In this document: positions 38,031-46,623 of the stretch, one piece after another
How the letters are laid out: each line of letters opens with the position of its first letter
Numbering within the stretch: the first letter of the stretch is position 1
Assembly (NCBI GenBank): GCA_024742875.1
Contig: JANSXP010000027.1
Coordinates: forward strand, 20,604-84,603
Direction of reading: 5' to 3'
DNA: 64,000 nucleotides
Source of the DNA: Planctomycetaceae bacterium
GTDB lineage: Bacteria; Planctomycetota; Planctomycetia; Planctomycetales; Planctomycetaceae
Made by a program: the position numbers and the translations under genes
Notes under the pieces: generated by a model
Told to the model about the DNA's origin: nothing
Databases searched by the model: none
The model's input: only the letters and a program-made list of their open reading frames with translations

Positions 38031-38057
38031 TGTTGAACGACCCAGCCGCTGGCGTCG

Positions 38058-39434
38058 TTACATTTCGATTTCGTACCCCTTGCGGTACGGTCGAGCCAGC
38101 ATGCTGTTCGCCACGTCATCACCTACGATCTGCTCGCTGGCGTTGTCCCATTTCAGGTCTCGTCCAAGACGAGCTGAGATTCCCGCCAGATGACACACAT
38201 TGAGCATTTCCATGTGTGTGTGCACGTCGGAGATCGGCGTTTCGCGTTCTTTCACGCAGTGCAGAAAATTGGCCCAGTGCTGCTTGCGCTCGTTGTAGTC
38301 CATCGGCATGCCGCGATAGATCTTGCTGACCGCGTCTTCGGGCAGCGGATTGTCGGCCAGATCTTCCACGGGTTTGCCGGCCAGTTTGCCGCGAGACACA
38401 AAGATACGCCCCTTCGTGCCTTCAATCAGCACGCCGTTGTCCGTGTCGTTGCGGATGATCATTTCCGTTCCGCCAGGATACTTCACGACAAACTGAAACT
38501 TACTGGCCGTGTTGTAGCGGTCCGTCTGAATCGGCTCGCCGTCTTTGAACTCAACGGGATGCTCCACACTGTCGTGTCCTGTGATGGCGACGGGGCCTTC
38601 CGTCTGGCCATTGAGTTTCAGAGCCCAGTTGCAGATGTCCACGTGGTGAGCCCCCCAGTCGGTCAGCTTGCCGCCGGAATACTGATACCACCAGCGGAAT
38701 TCATAGTGGCAGTTGGTGTTGCCACGTCGCTGCCCCTTGCGTGCAGGCAGGTTGCGATAGTCTGTCGCGGGAGCCGGCCCCAGCCAGCGATCCCAGTCCA
38801 GACCGGCCGGCACATCGGCAACAGGAATGGCAGGACTCGTCGGTGCTCCACCGATGGCCGCCGAAATGCGTTTGATGCGCCCCAGGCGACCTTCCGCCAC
38901 AATGGCCAGAGCCTTCAGGAACAGGTGACTGGTGCTTCGCTGCTGCGTTCCCACCTGCACGATTCGTCCCGTTTCTTTCTGCACGCGGCGAATCAGTTTG
39001 CCTTCGTCGATAGTCAGTGTAAGCGGTTTTTCACAGTACACGTCTTTACCGGCCAGCATCGCCTCCACCAGCGGCTTGGTGTGCCAGTGATCAGGCGTGG
39101 CGATGTGAATCACGTCCACATCATCCCGCTCCAGCACACTGCGGTAGTCGTCATAGACGTCCGCTTTACCTTTGCTCATTCGCTTGTTGGAAGAATCCTG
39201 ACGCGACTTGTCAGCGTCAGCGATGGCGATCACATCCAGCCAGTCTTTGGCAGCGTTCATGTTGCCGCCGGCCATGCCGCCAGCGCCAATCACGCCGATC
39301 GTGATGCGGTCGTTCTTTTCGCGAATTTCGTCAGAGAGGGTGGTCTTGGTCGAGAAAAACCAGGGGGCTGCGGTGGCCACACCGGCGGCAGAAGTGGTTT
39401 GGAGAAAACCACGGCGGGACGTCTGCTGAGACAT
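38058..39434 (-). CDS. Gfo/Idh/MocA oxidoreductase with Tat signal
   Basis: The 458-residue protein opens with a twin-arginine signal (SRRGFLQTTSAAGVATAAPWF). A Rossmann fold follows (ITIGVIGAGGMAGGNM), then the cofactor-site motif HIATPDHWHTKPLVEAM, the CEKPLTLTIDEG lysine and DWGAHHVDICNWAL. This is the usual planctomycete secreted or membrane-facing branch of the family, in which a pre-folded NAD(P)-binding enzyme is exported by Tat. The substrate is probably a sugar derivative; it cannot be specified from sequence. Confidence 0.92.
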   Translation of the reverse strand: MSQQTSRRGFLQTTSAAGVATAAPWFFSTKTTLSDEIREKNDRITIGVIGAGGMAGGNMNAAKDWLDVIAIADADKSRQDSSNKRMSKGKADVYDDYRSVLERDDVDVIHIATPDHWHTKPLVEAMLAGKDVYCEKPLTLTIDEGKLIRRVQKETGRIVQVGTQQRSTSHLFLKALAIVAEGRLGRIKRISAAIGGAPTSPAIPVADVPAGLDWDRWLGPAPATDYRNLPARKGQRRGNTNCHYEFRWWYQYSGGKLTDWGAHHVDICNWALKLNGQTEGPVAITGHDSVEHPVEFKDGEPIQTDRYNTASKFQFVVKYPGGTEMIIRNDTDNGVLIEGTKGRIFVSRGKLAGKPVEDLADNPLPEDAVSKIYRGMPMDYNERKQHWANFLHCVKERETPISDVHTHMEMLNVCHLAGISARLGRDLKWDNASEQIVGDDVANSMLARPYRKGYEIEM

Positions 39435-39541
39435 TCAGAAAACCTGTTACTTGAGGAACGTTCGTTGAGATCAGCGGCGGCCCGGCGGACCACCACTTCT
39501 CCAGTGTAACGTCGATTCCTCAGGAAGAAACACTCAGCAGA

Positions 39542-40585
39542 TCAGGCGATCGCCCCCTGACAGCTGGAACCGCTGCCAGCCGTACAGCCGAAGCAGTGCT
39601 GGCCGACCGCAATTTGGCGGTTTTTCAGCAGATTCTGGTCAAAGTCACCAATCCTCTGCGGCAACCCCGGGGACGTGGGCAGTTCGAGCATCTGATTGAA
39701 GTCGCAGTCGTACAGCTGGCCGTCCCAGCTCACCGACAGCGTCTGGCGGCACATCACGCCCGCCAACGCCGCCGGATTAAAGGCGTCAATCAGCTTCTGC
39801 ATGTAGGCCTCGTACTGTCCTGACTCCAGCAGGTCCTCCAGATAGCGGCTGATGGGCATGTTGGTGATGGTGAACAGCCGGTTGAACTCTATCTGAAACT
39901 CCTGCCGCAGATAGTCACGATAAGCCGCTTCCAGCTGCGTCTGCTCCGGCGGCAGCGATGGCCCCACGGGATTGAACACGAGCGTGAGCTTCAATTCAGA
40001 ATCCGGCTGGCCATAGCCCAGACGATTGAGCAGCTGCAGGGCTTCAATCGACTGCCGATACGCGCCATCCCCGCGCTGACTGTCTGTGTTCTGCTCCAGA
40101 TAACAGGGCAGTGATGCCACAATTTCCACCTGCTGCTCGGCCAGAAATCCGGCCATTTCTTCATAGCCTTTGGCCAGCAAAATGGTCAGGTTGCAGCGAT
40201 CGATCACATGCACGCCCAGTTTGCGTGCCTCGGTCACAAAGTAGCGAAAGTCCGGATTCATCTCTGGAGCGCCGCCCGTCAGATCAAGCGTGTGAATGTC
40301 TGTGCCACGGATGGCGGCCAGGCATTCATCGATCGTTTCGCGGGTCATGATTTCACGGCGATCCGGGCCGGCATCCACATGACAGTGTCGGCACGTCATG
40401 TTGCATAGCTTGCCGACATTGACCTGCAGAATCTCCACTGAGGAAGACCGCAGCTCATGAAAGCCATGGTTTTCCACGGCGGCCGCAAACGACACCGTCG
40501 GCGTGTTGTTCAAAATCCGCAGCTGTTCACTGGCGACGGACAGTGGAGCATTGCGATGGTTCAGCGAAGTGGACGCCTGTGGCAT
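39542..40585 (-). CDS. arsS: Arsenosugar biosynthesis radical SAM protein
   Basis: The 347-residue protein has the radical-SAM cluster motif CNMTCRHC (C61, C65, C68) after the ILQVNVGKL strand, TLDLTGGAPEMNPDF, and a C-terminal Cys cluster, CFGCTAGSGSSC (C331, C334, C342). These match the ArsS/DUF3641 family. ArsS attaches an adenosyl group to methylated arsenicals, the first step toward arsenosugars. It lies 64 bp downstream of the arsM gene, its established partner, and is cotranscribed with it. Confidence 0.9.
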   Translation of the reverse strand: MPQASTSLNHRNAPLSVASEQLRILNNTPTVSFAAAVENHGFHELRSSSVEILQVNVGKLCNMTCRHCHVDAGPDRREIMTRETIDECLAAIRGTDIHTLDLTGGAPEMNPDFRYFVTEARKLGVHVIDRCNLTILLAKGYEEMAGFLAEQQVEIVASLPCYLEQNTDSQRGDGAYRQSIEALQLLNRLGYGQPDSELKLTLVFNPVGPSLPPEQTQLEAAYRDYLRQEFQIEFNRLFTITNMPISRYLEDLLESGQYEAYMQKLIDAFNPAALAGVMCRQTLSVSWDGQLYDCDFNQMLELPTSPGLPQRIGDFDQNLLKNRQIAVGQHCFGCTAGSGSSCQGAIA

Positions 40586-40649
40586 GTCAGAATTCTTTAC
40601 AGCACGATGCTTGAGGACCGGAAACAGCAGGATTTACAGGAACAGGGTA

Positions 40650-41834
40650 TCAGCAGCAACTGCCATCCACCGAACAAACGCCGGCGTCACTGACAACAGT
40701 GGCATCGTAGTCCATGCCCTTGGTTTCCCGGGGATGACGCAGCGCCTGACGACGGCAGTCAAACTCGGCGGCATCTTCCAGTGCAATTTCTTCCAGCGGC
40801 TCGACCGCAAGAAACAGGCCCGCATATGGTTCTTTCATCAGCAGCTGAAACGTCTTGTCACACACAGCCGTGCGCTGACCGCGTTTGTAAATGTGACCGT
40901 CGTCATCTTTCACATGCTCAAACGGTCCCTGATAGATCACCGCCTGATTGCGTTCCAGGCAGGCCCCTTCTTTCCCTTTGTACGCCATGATGGTGGCCGA
41001 ACGAAACTCGATGCCCTCGATGACCTGCCACGGCTGTTTCTGGTATCGCGCCACGTGGATTCCATAAAATCCCGCCTCGGCAAACTCGTCGACAAAGCGG
41101 TCTTCCCGCCACGCGCCCGACAAACATCCGGACCACAGATGGTCGTCCCGCTGCATGTCGGTAGGCACGTCTTCGTCCGACACAATATCACTGATTGCTG
41201 CTCGACCTCCCTTTTTGAGGACCCGGTAGATCTCACGAAACAGCTGCTTGCGGTCGTCCGGGTTCACCAGATTCAGCACGCAGTTGGAAATCACACAGTC
41301 CACGCTGTTGTCGGGAATCATGGGCGCTTCGTGACGCATGCTCCGCATCAGGTTGAGCAGTTCCAGCGACTGCTCCACGCCCTCGGTCTGCAGTTGTCCC
41401 ATCTGCTGATGAAACAGATCCAGATCCAGTGCCAGATCCTGGATGCGACCGTAGCGAAAATCCACATTGGCGTACCCCAGAACGTCCGCCATGTGCTGCT
41501 GGTAACGTCGCGCCAGCCCCAGCATGTCCTGATTACAGTCCACACCAATCACGCGTCCGGATTCACCGACCAGCTGCGCGGCCATGTAACACAGCTTGCC
41601 GCCCCCGGATCCCAGGTCCAGCACAACATCCCCCTCGCGGACAAAGGCCGTAGGATCTCCACAGCCGTAGTCTTTTTGAATGATCTCCTCGGGAATCTGT
41701 TCCAGCAGCGCGGGATCGTACGAAACCGGACAGCACAGCGCGACTTCCCGTTCCTGAGCGGCCGCCGAATATCGCTGTCTGACGGCGCCGTCCGGAATGT
41801 GGGCGTCTGTATTTTTCACTTCAGTTGTCGACAT
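40650..41834 (-). CDS. arsM: Arsenite methyltransferase
   Basis: The 394-residue protein has the SAM motif DLGSGGGK (73-80). Candidate catalytic cysteines are C58 (DYGCGDP), C185 (ISNCVLNL) and C237 (WSGCLSG), the three-Cys pattern of ArsM; C34/C35 (ALCCP) are additional. A segment near 132-168 is longer than in typical ArsM, and the protein carries a C-terminal extension ending CSVDGSCC. It methylates As(III) and is followed by arsS, so the product is probably routed to arsenosugars. No arsR or efflux gene is adjacent. Confidence 0.88.
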   Translation of the reverse strand: MSTTEVKNTDAHIPDGAVRQRYSAAAQEREVALCCPVSYDPALLEQIPEEIIQKDYGCGDPTAFVREGDVVLDLGSGGGKLCYMAAQLVGESGRVIGVDCNQDMLGLARRYQQHMADVLGYANVDFRYGRIQDLALDLDLFHQQMGQLQTEGVEQSLELLNLMRSMRHEAPMIPDNSVDCVISNCVLNLVNPDDRKQLFREIYRVLKKGGRAAISDIVSDEDVPTDMQRDDHLWSGCLSGAWREDRFVDEFAEAGFYGIHVARYQKQPWQVIEGIEFRSATIMAYKGKEGACLERNQAVIYQGPFEHVKDDDGHIYKRGQRTAVCDKTFQLLMKEPYAGLFLAVEPLEEIALEDAAEFDCRRQALRHPRETKGMDYDATVVSDAGVCSVDGSCC

Positions 41835-42287
41835 GTTTTTTGGGCTCCAGATACGTCAATTCTCTCCTGCGGGAAGCACTGCCCTGTCCTGACGCCGTTA
41901 AAGCGATTCCTGTCTTCTCTGTCAATCAGTGCATCCACCCAATGTGCAGTCGCGTCGACAGAATCCAGCAGGTTAGCGCAACGCTTTGCCAATCTGCGGT
42001 GCGATGGCACCACACGGGATTGTTTCCCAGGTCACATCTCACGACTGGACGTCACTGAATTTCCTTACCCTGATTTTCTGAATTTCGTGGCCTCCCCCAT
42101 CGTGGCGGCTGAATCGACGGACTTCACCATCCCGAAAACGCAAAACCGGTTGATCCTGTGCGGGATCAACCGGTCATAAGTTCTCAGGTTGTGGAGCAGT
42201 GCTCATGGGGTCTCCTCGTGAGATCCGTTGTCAGAAAGTTGGCCTTCGAACCTTCCTGGTCCGAATAACAGCCTGTTGCGTCGTTCA
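41835..42287. other. Intergenic region between S41 protease and arsM
   Basis: 453 bp between the 3' end of the protease gene and the 5' end of arsM. It contains the protease terminator (listed separately) and presumably the arsM promoter. No gene and no recognisable ArsR-type operator were seen. Confidence 0.6.
42141..42174 (-). terminator. Terminator downstream of the S41 protease gene
   Basis: A perfect 12-bp stem (ACCGGTTGATCC 42145-42156 with GGATCAACCGGT 42163-42174) and a 6-nt loop, followed on the minus strand by TTTTG CGTTTT. It sits about 115 bp after the protease stop codon. Confidence 0.75.
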
Positions 42288-44585
42288 TCAGCGAAGCACC
42301 GTCTGCGGAGCGACCTGATCAAAGATATCGTTGCGAAAACTGCTCTTTGATTCGGTCTCGACCTCTCCGGTCTGCGGTCGACACTGACGAGCTGAGGCGG
42401 CGATGTCTTTCAGACGCTGACTTTGCGCAATCTGAACGGCTTCCTGCAGCATGCGATCTCCGTTGGCCGGACCATCCGCATCACGCACCAGGACATCAGG
42501 CGTCACGCCAGCTCCCGACATGGCCTTGCCATTGGGGCTGTAGAATCGAGCGGTTGTCAGTCGCAGATTGCCACTGATGCTCTGCAGTGGAAAGTGCGTC
42601 TGCACGGTTCCTTTGCCATAGCTCTTTTCTCCCACAACAACACCTCGACGATTGTCCTGCACGGCAGCCGCAAAGATCTCGCTGGCACTGGCACTGTCTT
42701 TGTCAATCAGAACCACTAAAGGCGTGCTCCAGGTGCGACCAAATGACGCCTTCTCCAGCATGTTGTCCGAAGACAGACGACCGCGAGTAGACACGATCGT
42801 TCCACAGGGCAGAAAACGATTGCTGATGTCCACACAGACATTCAGCAGACCACCGGGGTTGCCTCGCAGGTCCATGATGACAGACTTCATTCCCTGTCGG
42901 TACAGCTGCTGCAGAGCCTGATCCAGCTCTTCTGTGGATTTCGGACCGAACTGGCTCAGATTCAGATAGGCCACTTTGTCGGTGCCTTCCAGAATCCGGG
43001 CTTCGTTGACCGTGTACAGTCGGAACCGTCGTCGGACCAGCGTTACCTCAGACGACCTTCGTCCATCGCGTTCGATCGACAGTCGGACCGAACTTCCTTC
43101 GCCACCTTTCATCAGGTCCACACTGTTGGCCAGAGACAGCCCGGCGATCGATCGACGATTCACTCCCACGATCAGGTCACCCGCCTGCAGACCGGCCGCA
43201 GCGGCAGGGCCGCCACGCAGTGACTTCATGATGGTCAGGCCACGATCATGGACTTTCAGCTCTACACCGATGCCCACCATCTCTGTTTCCAATCCGGCAC
43301 TGCGAGTGATTTCCTGCTGTTCCAGATCCAGAGACGCACCACGACCGGGTTCTTTGGGCTCCAGAGCTGAGAATTTGTCCAGCGTGTCGACCGTTGCACT
43401 GGTGAATTCGAAGGCCACCACGCTGGGCGAAAGCCCTGGCACATTCTGAGCCTGCTGCATCACAGTTCGCACCACGTTTTCTGCATCTGACAGACTGTTA
43501 ACTGTCATCTGCGATGCCACGCGGGACAGGGTGTCACGAAATCCGTCCAGTCGGAACGAATCCGCAGAGATCCCGACCGCCTGCACAAAGGCTCGATTTT
43601 CCAGTGCCAGACCAACGTTTCGCAGTCCCCGACGTACCCGCAGGTCATAGCTGCTGGGTTCCAGATGTCGCGAATCGGTCTGCTGATTCACTTCCCGAAA
43701 CAACTGCAGCGCCTGATTGCTGGTGAAGCTGCGAATCGCCCTGACAGTCGACGGATTGCCATAGCGAGCGGTCAGAGCGTTGCTGATCGCTTCCACTTCA
43801 CTGTCACCACCACGGCGTGGCAGCGGCGGTGTCAAAGGGTCATAGCCGGGACGATCCTGCAGGCGCGGGTCGCGGGGCTGCCGCTCTGAAGGAGCACGGT
43901 AGCGTTCATCAAATCGCGGTGCGGAATCCAGCGGACGCTGATCTCGCCACGAGTCGTTCCGCGGGCTCGAATAGTCAATACGATCCAGAGGAATTCGGTA
44001 GCGTGTCTGATAGCCGTCGCTGTAACCATGGCCGTAGCCACGATCACGACTCAGCGGGGCATTGCGGAATTGATCGGCATAACCATTGCCGGCCGGCATC
44101 CGAAACGGATCACGCATCCGGCCACGATTTTCCTCGTAGCGATCCGGCTCCTGCCGCAGACGGTCCCACGAGCGCCCATCGCGATAGTCATCGCCGATGG
44201 GACTGCGAAAGCTGTCTTCCACGGCAGATTCCAGTCGACCACGATAGTCGTTGTACCGGGTGATGGGATTGCGAAACAGACGATCGGTGTCTTCATTCCA
44301 GTAGTTGGTCGGCGTGGCACGTTCTCGGTAGTCGCGTCCGACGCCCCAGTCTGCCTGTCGCACGCTGCTGCCGTAATCGCTTTCGTAGCGTGAGTAGGTG
44401 TCCCGGACGTCGGGGCGGGGGGGATAGATATTGTCGTTGTAAGATGCGGGGCCTGTCGGGATGCGACAGCCCCCGTTTGTGCAGTTGGCGTTCGTGCCAG
44501 AGTGCTGTGCCTGTGCGGTTGTCATCGTCAGCGAGGCAATCGCTGTGACAAGAGCCAGTGTGATCTTTCCTGTTCGGGTCATCAT
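42288..44585 (-). CDS. S41 carboxy-terminal processing protease with PDZ domain
   Basis: The 765-residue protein has a signal peptide (ALVTAIASLTMTTAQAQ). About 230 residues follow that are rich in Arg, Tyr, Asp and Pro, with no globular pattern. The ordered part has a helical domain (ALTARYGNPSTVRAI), a PDZ domain at about 440-520 (TIMKSLRGGPAAAAGLQAGD) and the S41 peptidase core. The Ser-Lys dyad is present: S633 in KDSASASE and K658 in SYGKGTVQ. It should cleave proteins near their C-terminus in the periplasm. The N-terminal extension is not part of the family and may mediate surface or envelope contacts. csrA lies 89 bp upstream. Confidence 0.88.
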   Translation of the reverse strand: MMTRTGKITLALVTAIASLTMTTAQAQHSGTNANCTNGGCRIPTGPASYNDNIYPPRPDVRDTYSRYESDYGSSVRQADWGVGRDYRERATPTNYWNEDTDRLFRNPITRYNDYRGRLESAVEDSFRSPIGDDYRDGRSWDRLRQEPDRYEENRGRMRDPFRMPAGNGYADQFRNAPLSRDRGYGHGYSDGYQTRYRIPLDRIDYSSPRNDSWRDQRPLDSAPRFDERYRAPSERQPRDPRLQDRPGYDPLTPPLPRRGGDSEVEAISNALTARYGNPSTVRAIRSFTSNQALQLFREVNQQTDSRHLEPSSYDLRVRRGLRNVGLALENRAFVQAVGISADSFRLDGFRDTLSRVASQMTVNSLSDAENVVRTVMQQAQNVPGLSPSVVAFEFTSATVDTLDKFSALEPKEPGRGASLDLEQQEITRSAGLETEMVGIGVELKVHDRGLTIMKSLRGGPAAAAGLQAGDLIVGVNRRSIAGLSLANSVDLMKGGEGSSVRLSIERDGRRSSEVTLVRRRFRLYTVNEARILEGTDKVAYLNLSQFGPKSTEELDQALQQLYRQGMKSVIMDLRGNPGGLLNVCVDISNRFLPCGTIVSTRGRLSSDNMLEKASFGRTWSTPLVVLIDKDSASASEIFAAAVQDNRRGVVVGEKSYGKGTVQTHFPLQSISGNLRLTTARFYSPNGKAMSGAGVTPDVLVRDADGPANGDRMLQEAVQIAQSQRLKDIAASARQCRPQTGEVETESKSSFRNDIFDQVAPQTVLR

Positions 44586-44674
44586 GTCCGTTCCTCCTGC
44601 TTGAGATCTGAATGACGGCTCTCTGAACCGTCGACGAATGATTGATTTTGGGGTTTCAGTGTTCGGGCGATCGC

Positions 44675-44908
44675 CTAGGCGACGTGTGGATATTGCTCGG
44701 GCAGTGTTTCGGGTGCGTGGTCGGCCGATCGGGCCAGCGACGCTTCGGGTCGAATGGTCTGCTCCAGCAGTTCTCCGCGAATGACGCGAACATCGCTGGG
44801 TGCCTCGATTCCGATCTTCACAGCACCGCGTGCCGTCTTAATCACTTTGATGACAACATCATCACCAATCTTGATCATCTCTGCCGGTTTGCGTGTCAGT
44901 ACGAGCAT
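44675..44908 (-). CDS. csrA: Carbon storage regulator CsrA
   Basis: The 77-residue protein starts MLVLTRKPAEMIKIGDD, has the VKIGIEAP core and VIRGELLEQ, and carries a short C-terminal extension (about residues 55-77) beyond the usual 60. CsrA binds GGA motifs in mRNA leaders and controls translation. Its own ribosome binding site AGGAGG (44918-44923), preceded by CA and followed by T, resembles a CsrA target. Autoregulation is plausible but unproven. Confidence 0.95.
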   Translation of the reverse strand: MLVLTRKPAEMIKIGDDVVIKVIKTARGAVKIGIEAPSDVRVIRGELLEQTIRPEASLARSADHAPETLPEQYPHVA

Positions 44909-45286
44909 GGCCAGTTACCTCCTGAAAGTGTTTTTGTCGTTCCTGAGCGATCCCGCTGACTTCAGCCAGGATCTTTTGTTGTCACACTGATCCGTATATT
45001 GCCAACGGTGTGCCAAAAGTGATTCCCGATGCCGCTTTCCCCACGATTGTGTCACAAACACAATGTGACAAAGAACTTAACCCGCACGGCAAAGCCTGCC
45101 GATTGGCAAAAGACTGCGGCTCTGGTAAACAGGGCAGGAACGAAATTGCAAATGCGCACTTCGAGAAGCAGACAGCTATTGTCATTCTGACAAAGCGCGG
45201 CGGAAATATCGGATTTCGCTCAAGAAAAACAGCGCGAGTGTTGTCGCTCAGTGGCCCGTGGCGGACACACAAGCGGGCGGGACTGG
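44909..45286. other. Intergenic region upstream of csrA
   Basis: 378 bp without a gene, unusually AT-rich for this window, holding the presumed csrA promoter and an inverted repeat listed separately. No coding pattern is visible on either strand. Confidence 0.6.
45047..45070. promoter_or_regulatory. Candidate operator upstream of csrA
   Basis: TGTCACA (45050-45056) and TGTGACA (45064-45070) are inverted with a 7-nt spacer. Overlapping this, TTGTGT (45047-45052) and ACACAA (45058-45063) form a second palindrome. The element lies 139-162 bp before the csrA ATG. TGTGA/TCACA half-sites recall Crp/Fnr-type sites, but the spacer differs from the canonical 6 bp. Confidence 0.35.
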
Positions 45287-45820
45287 CTAGTCAAGCAGCG
45301 CCAGGAGCCGGTCCACCGTCTTCTGATTTCGCGCCGTTGTGGTGACTTGCAGACATCGTTCCACGGACGCCGCCAGTTTGGACCGGCCAATGCCATCGGG
45401 AGCCCACAGGTAAAAGACCTGCTCATGCAGATGCCAGCGTTCTTCGCCGACGGCCAGTTGCTCCAGGCGGGAAACATCCGGCTCACACGCTGGCTCGTCG
45501 AGGAAGTAGTAGTGCAGCGTGGCACCATCCACGGTGTCCGTCGGAAACGGATTGTCGATGACCGCCTGCCGCAGAGCTTCCGCCGTGAGCAGCAGCACGG
45601 CCGGCGCGAAGGAAAACTGCTCTTCGATCGCCGTGGTGATTGAGGCGGCCAGTCGCGTGGCGGACCTGGCCGTGGATTGAAAAACGACATTGCCACTTTG
45701 CAGGACAGTTTGCACCTGGTGACACTTCAGCCCCTCGAGAATCGTGCGCAGCTCTGCCATCGGCAAACGATTCCGGCCCCCCACGTTGATGCCTCTCAAC
45801 AGGCAAACCCACTCAGACAC
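45287..45820 (-). CDS. DUF1697 family protein
   Basis: This 177-residue protein has the complete DUF1697 pattern: LLRGINVGGRNRLPMAELRTILE, VQTVLQSGNVVFQS and LHYYFLDEP, ending TTTARNQKTVDRLLAL. The family is a small cytoplasmic alpha/beta protein of unknown biochemical role. The start overlaps the 3' end of the mfnB gene by 8 nt, so the two are translated together. The family association with folate or C1 genes is not established; it may merely share the transcript. Confidence 0.9.
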   Translation of the reverse strand: MSEWVCLLRGINVGGRNRLPMAELRTILEGLKCHQVQTVLQSGNVVFQSTARSATRLAASITTAIEEQFSFAPAVLLLTAEALRQAVIDNPFPTDTVDGATLHYYFLDEPACEPDVSRLEQLAVGEERWHLHEQVFYLWAPDGIGRSKLAASVERCLQVTTTARNQKTVDRLLALLD

Positions 45821-46589
45821 GGCTGCACCCGGGATTGCTCACCGCCGCTTCGAGCAGCACTTTCTTCAGTGATCGGACGCGATCTGCACTCACCGCACGA
45901 CCGCGATCGGAACTGTCACAGACGGCTCCCCGCACAGCCACAATGTCCGGCTGCAGATCACGAATCTGAGGCGTATGGCCAACAGAAATCTGACCGGCCA
46001 GAGCAAACAGCAGCCCCGCATCGGCCGCCGTCTGTCGCAATTGACACAATCGCGATTCGCCAAGCCAGTCAAACGTCGTATGACCGTCCTTCACAAAAGT
46101 ATCCACCAGCAGGGCGGCACAATCCTGCTCAATGGCAGCCTGCAGTATGGCTTCCGGTCCAGGGCTCGACGCCCGCTCGCTGTCAGCGTAGGCCACCGCC
46201 ACCCACCGAGGCCACGCCGCCAGCGTTGTCTCCGCCGCCGGCCTTGTGGCCTGCTGTGCCTGCCTCCACAACGCTGTCCAGTCTTCAGCGTCCGCCAGAC
46301 CAGCGGGCCCCAGTTTCACCCAGTGGAGCGGATACGCCTGCGTCAATGACAATGGCTGCGGCCCATCCTGCCCCAGCCAGTCACGACATTCTCCCAGCGC
46401 TGCCGAGACCTTCAGGCGGCCATCCACCTCGCGGGCAATCGCAGCAACAGCGTCCGGTCCCGCATAGCCGAGTGGTCCGTTCGCCGGGTCTTTGACGTCC
46501 ACGATATCCGCGCCGCCAGAAACAGCCGCGGCAGCTTCGCGACAATCGCGGACCGAAACCAGCAGTGAGGGGGCAGTGGGCACAGACAT
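45813..46589 (-). CDS. mfnB: (5-formylfuran-3-yl)methyl phosphate synthase
   Basis: The 258-residue TIM-barrel-like protein matches the MfnB/DUF556 family. LLVSVRDCREAAAAVSGGAD is followed by IVDVKDPANGPLG (K33), HWVKLGPAG (K92) and LLVDTFVKDG (D163, K167). These correspond in order and spacing to the catalytic Lys, Lys, Asp and Lys of archaeal MfnB. The enzyme condenses two glyceraldehyde-3-phosphate molecules to the furan precursor of methanofuran, a C1 carrier also present in methylotrophs and Planctomycetes. It follows folP by 34 nt. Confidence 0.88.
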   Translation of the reverse strand: MSVPTAPSLLVSVRDCREAAAAVSGGADIVDVKDPANGPLGYAGPDAVAAIAREVDGRLKVSAALGECRDWLGQDGPQPLSLTQAYPLHWVKLGPAGLADAEDWTALWRQAQQATRPAAETTLAAWPRWVAVAYADSERASSPGPEAILQAAIEQDCAALLVDTFVKDGHTTFDWLGESRLCQLRQTAADAGLLFALAGQISVGHTPQIRDLQPDIVAVRGAVCDSSDRGRAVSADRVRSLKKVLLEAAVSNPGCSRV

Positions 46590-46623
46590 GGCAAACAGTA
46601 CTTACGAGAAGGAACAAAGAGCA

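Noticed and set aside
38190..39509. Plus-strand 439-codon open frame
   Set aside because: Antisense to the Gfo/Idh/MocA gene; a GC-rich codon artefact without a ribosome binding site or family motif.
39435..39541. Widely spaced TGAGGAA/TTCCTCA repeats
   Set aside because: About 60 bp apart with no symmetry around a promoter; chance occurrence likely.
40503..42179. Plus-strand 558-codon open frame
   Set aside because: Antisense to arsM, with no domain pattern; the minus strand encodes well-recognised motifs.
44650..44690. GGCGATCGCC palindrome, similar to the cyanobacterial HIP1 element
   Set aside because: Only one such site was noticed, at the 3' end of csrA; no repeated distribution was seen.
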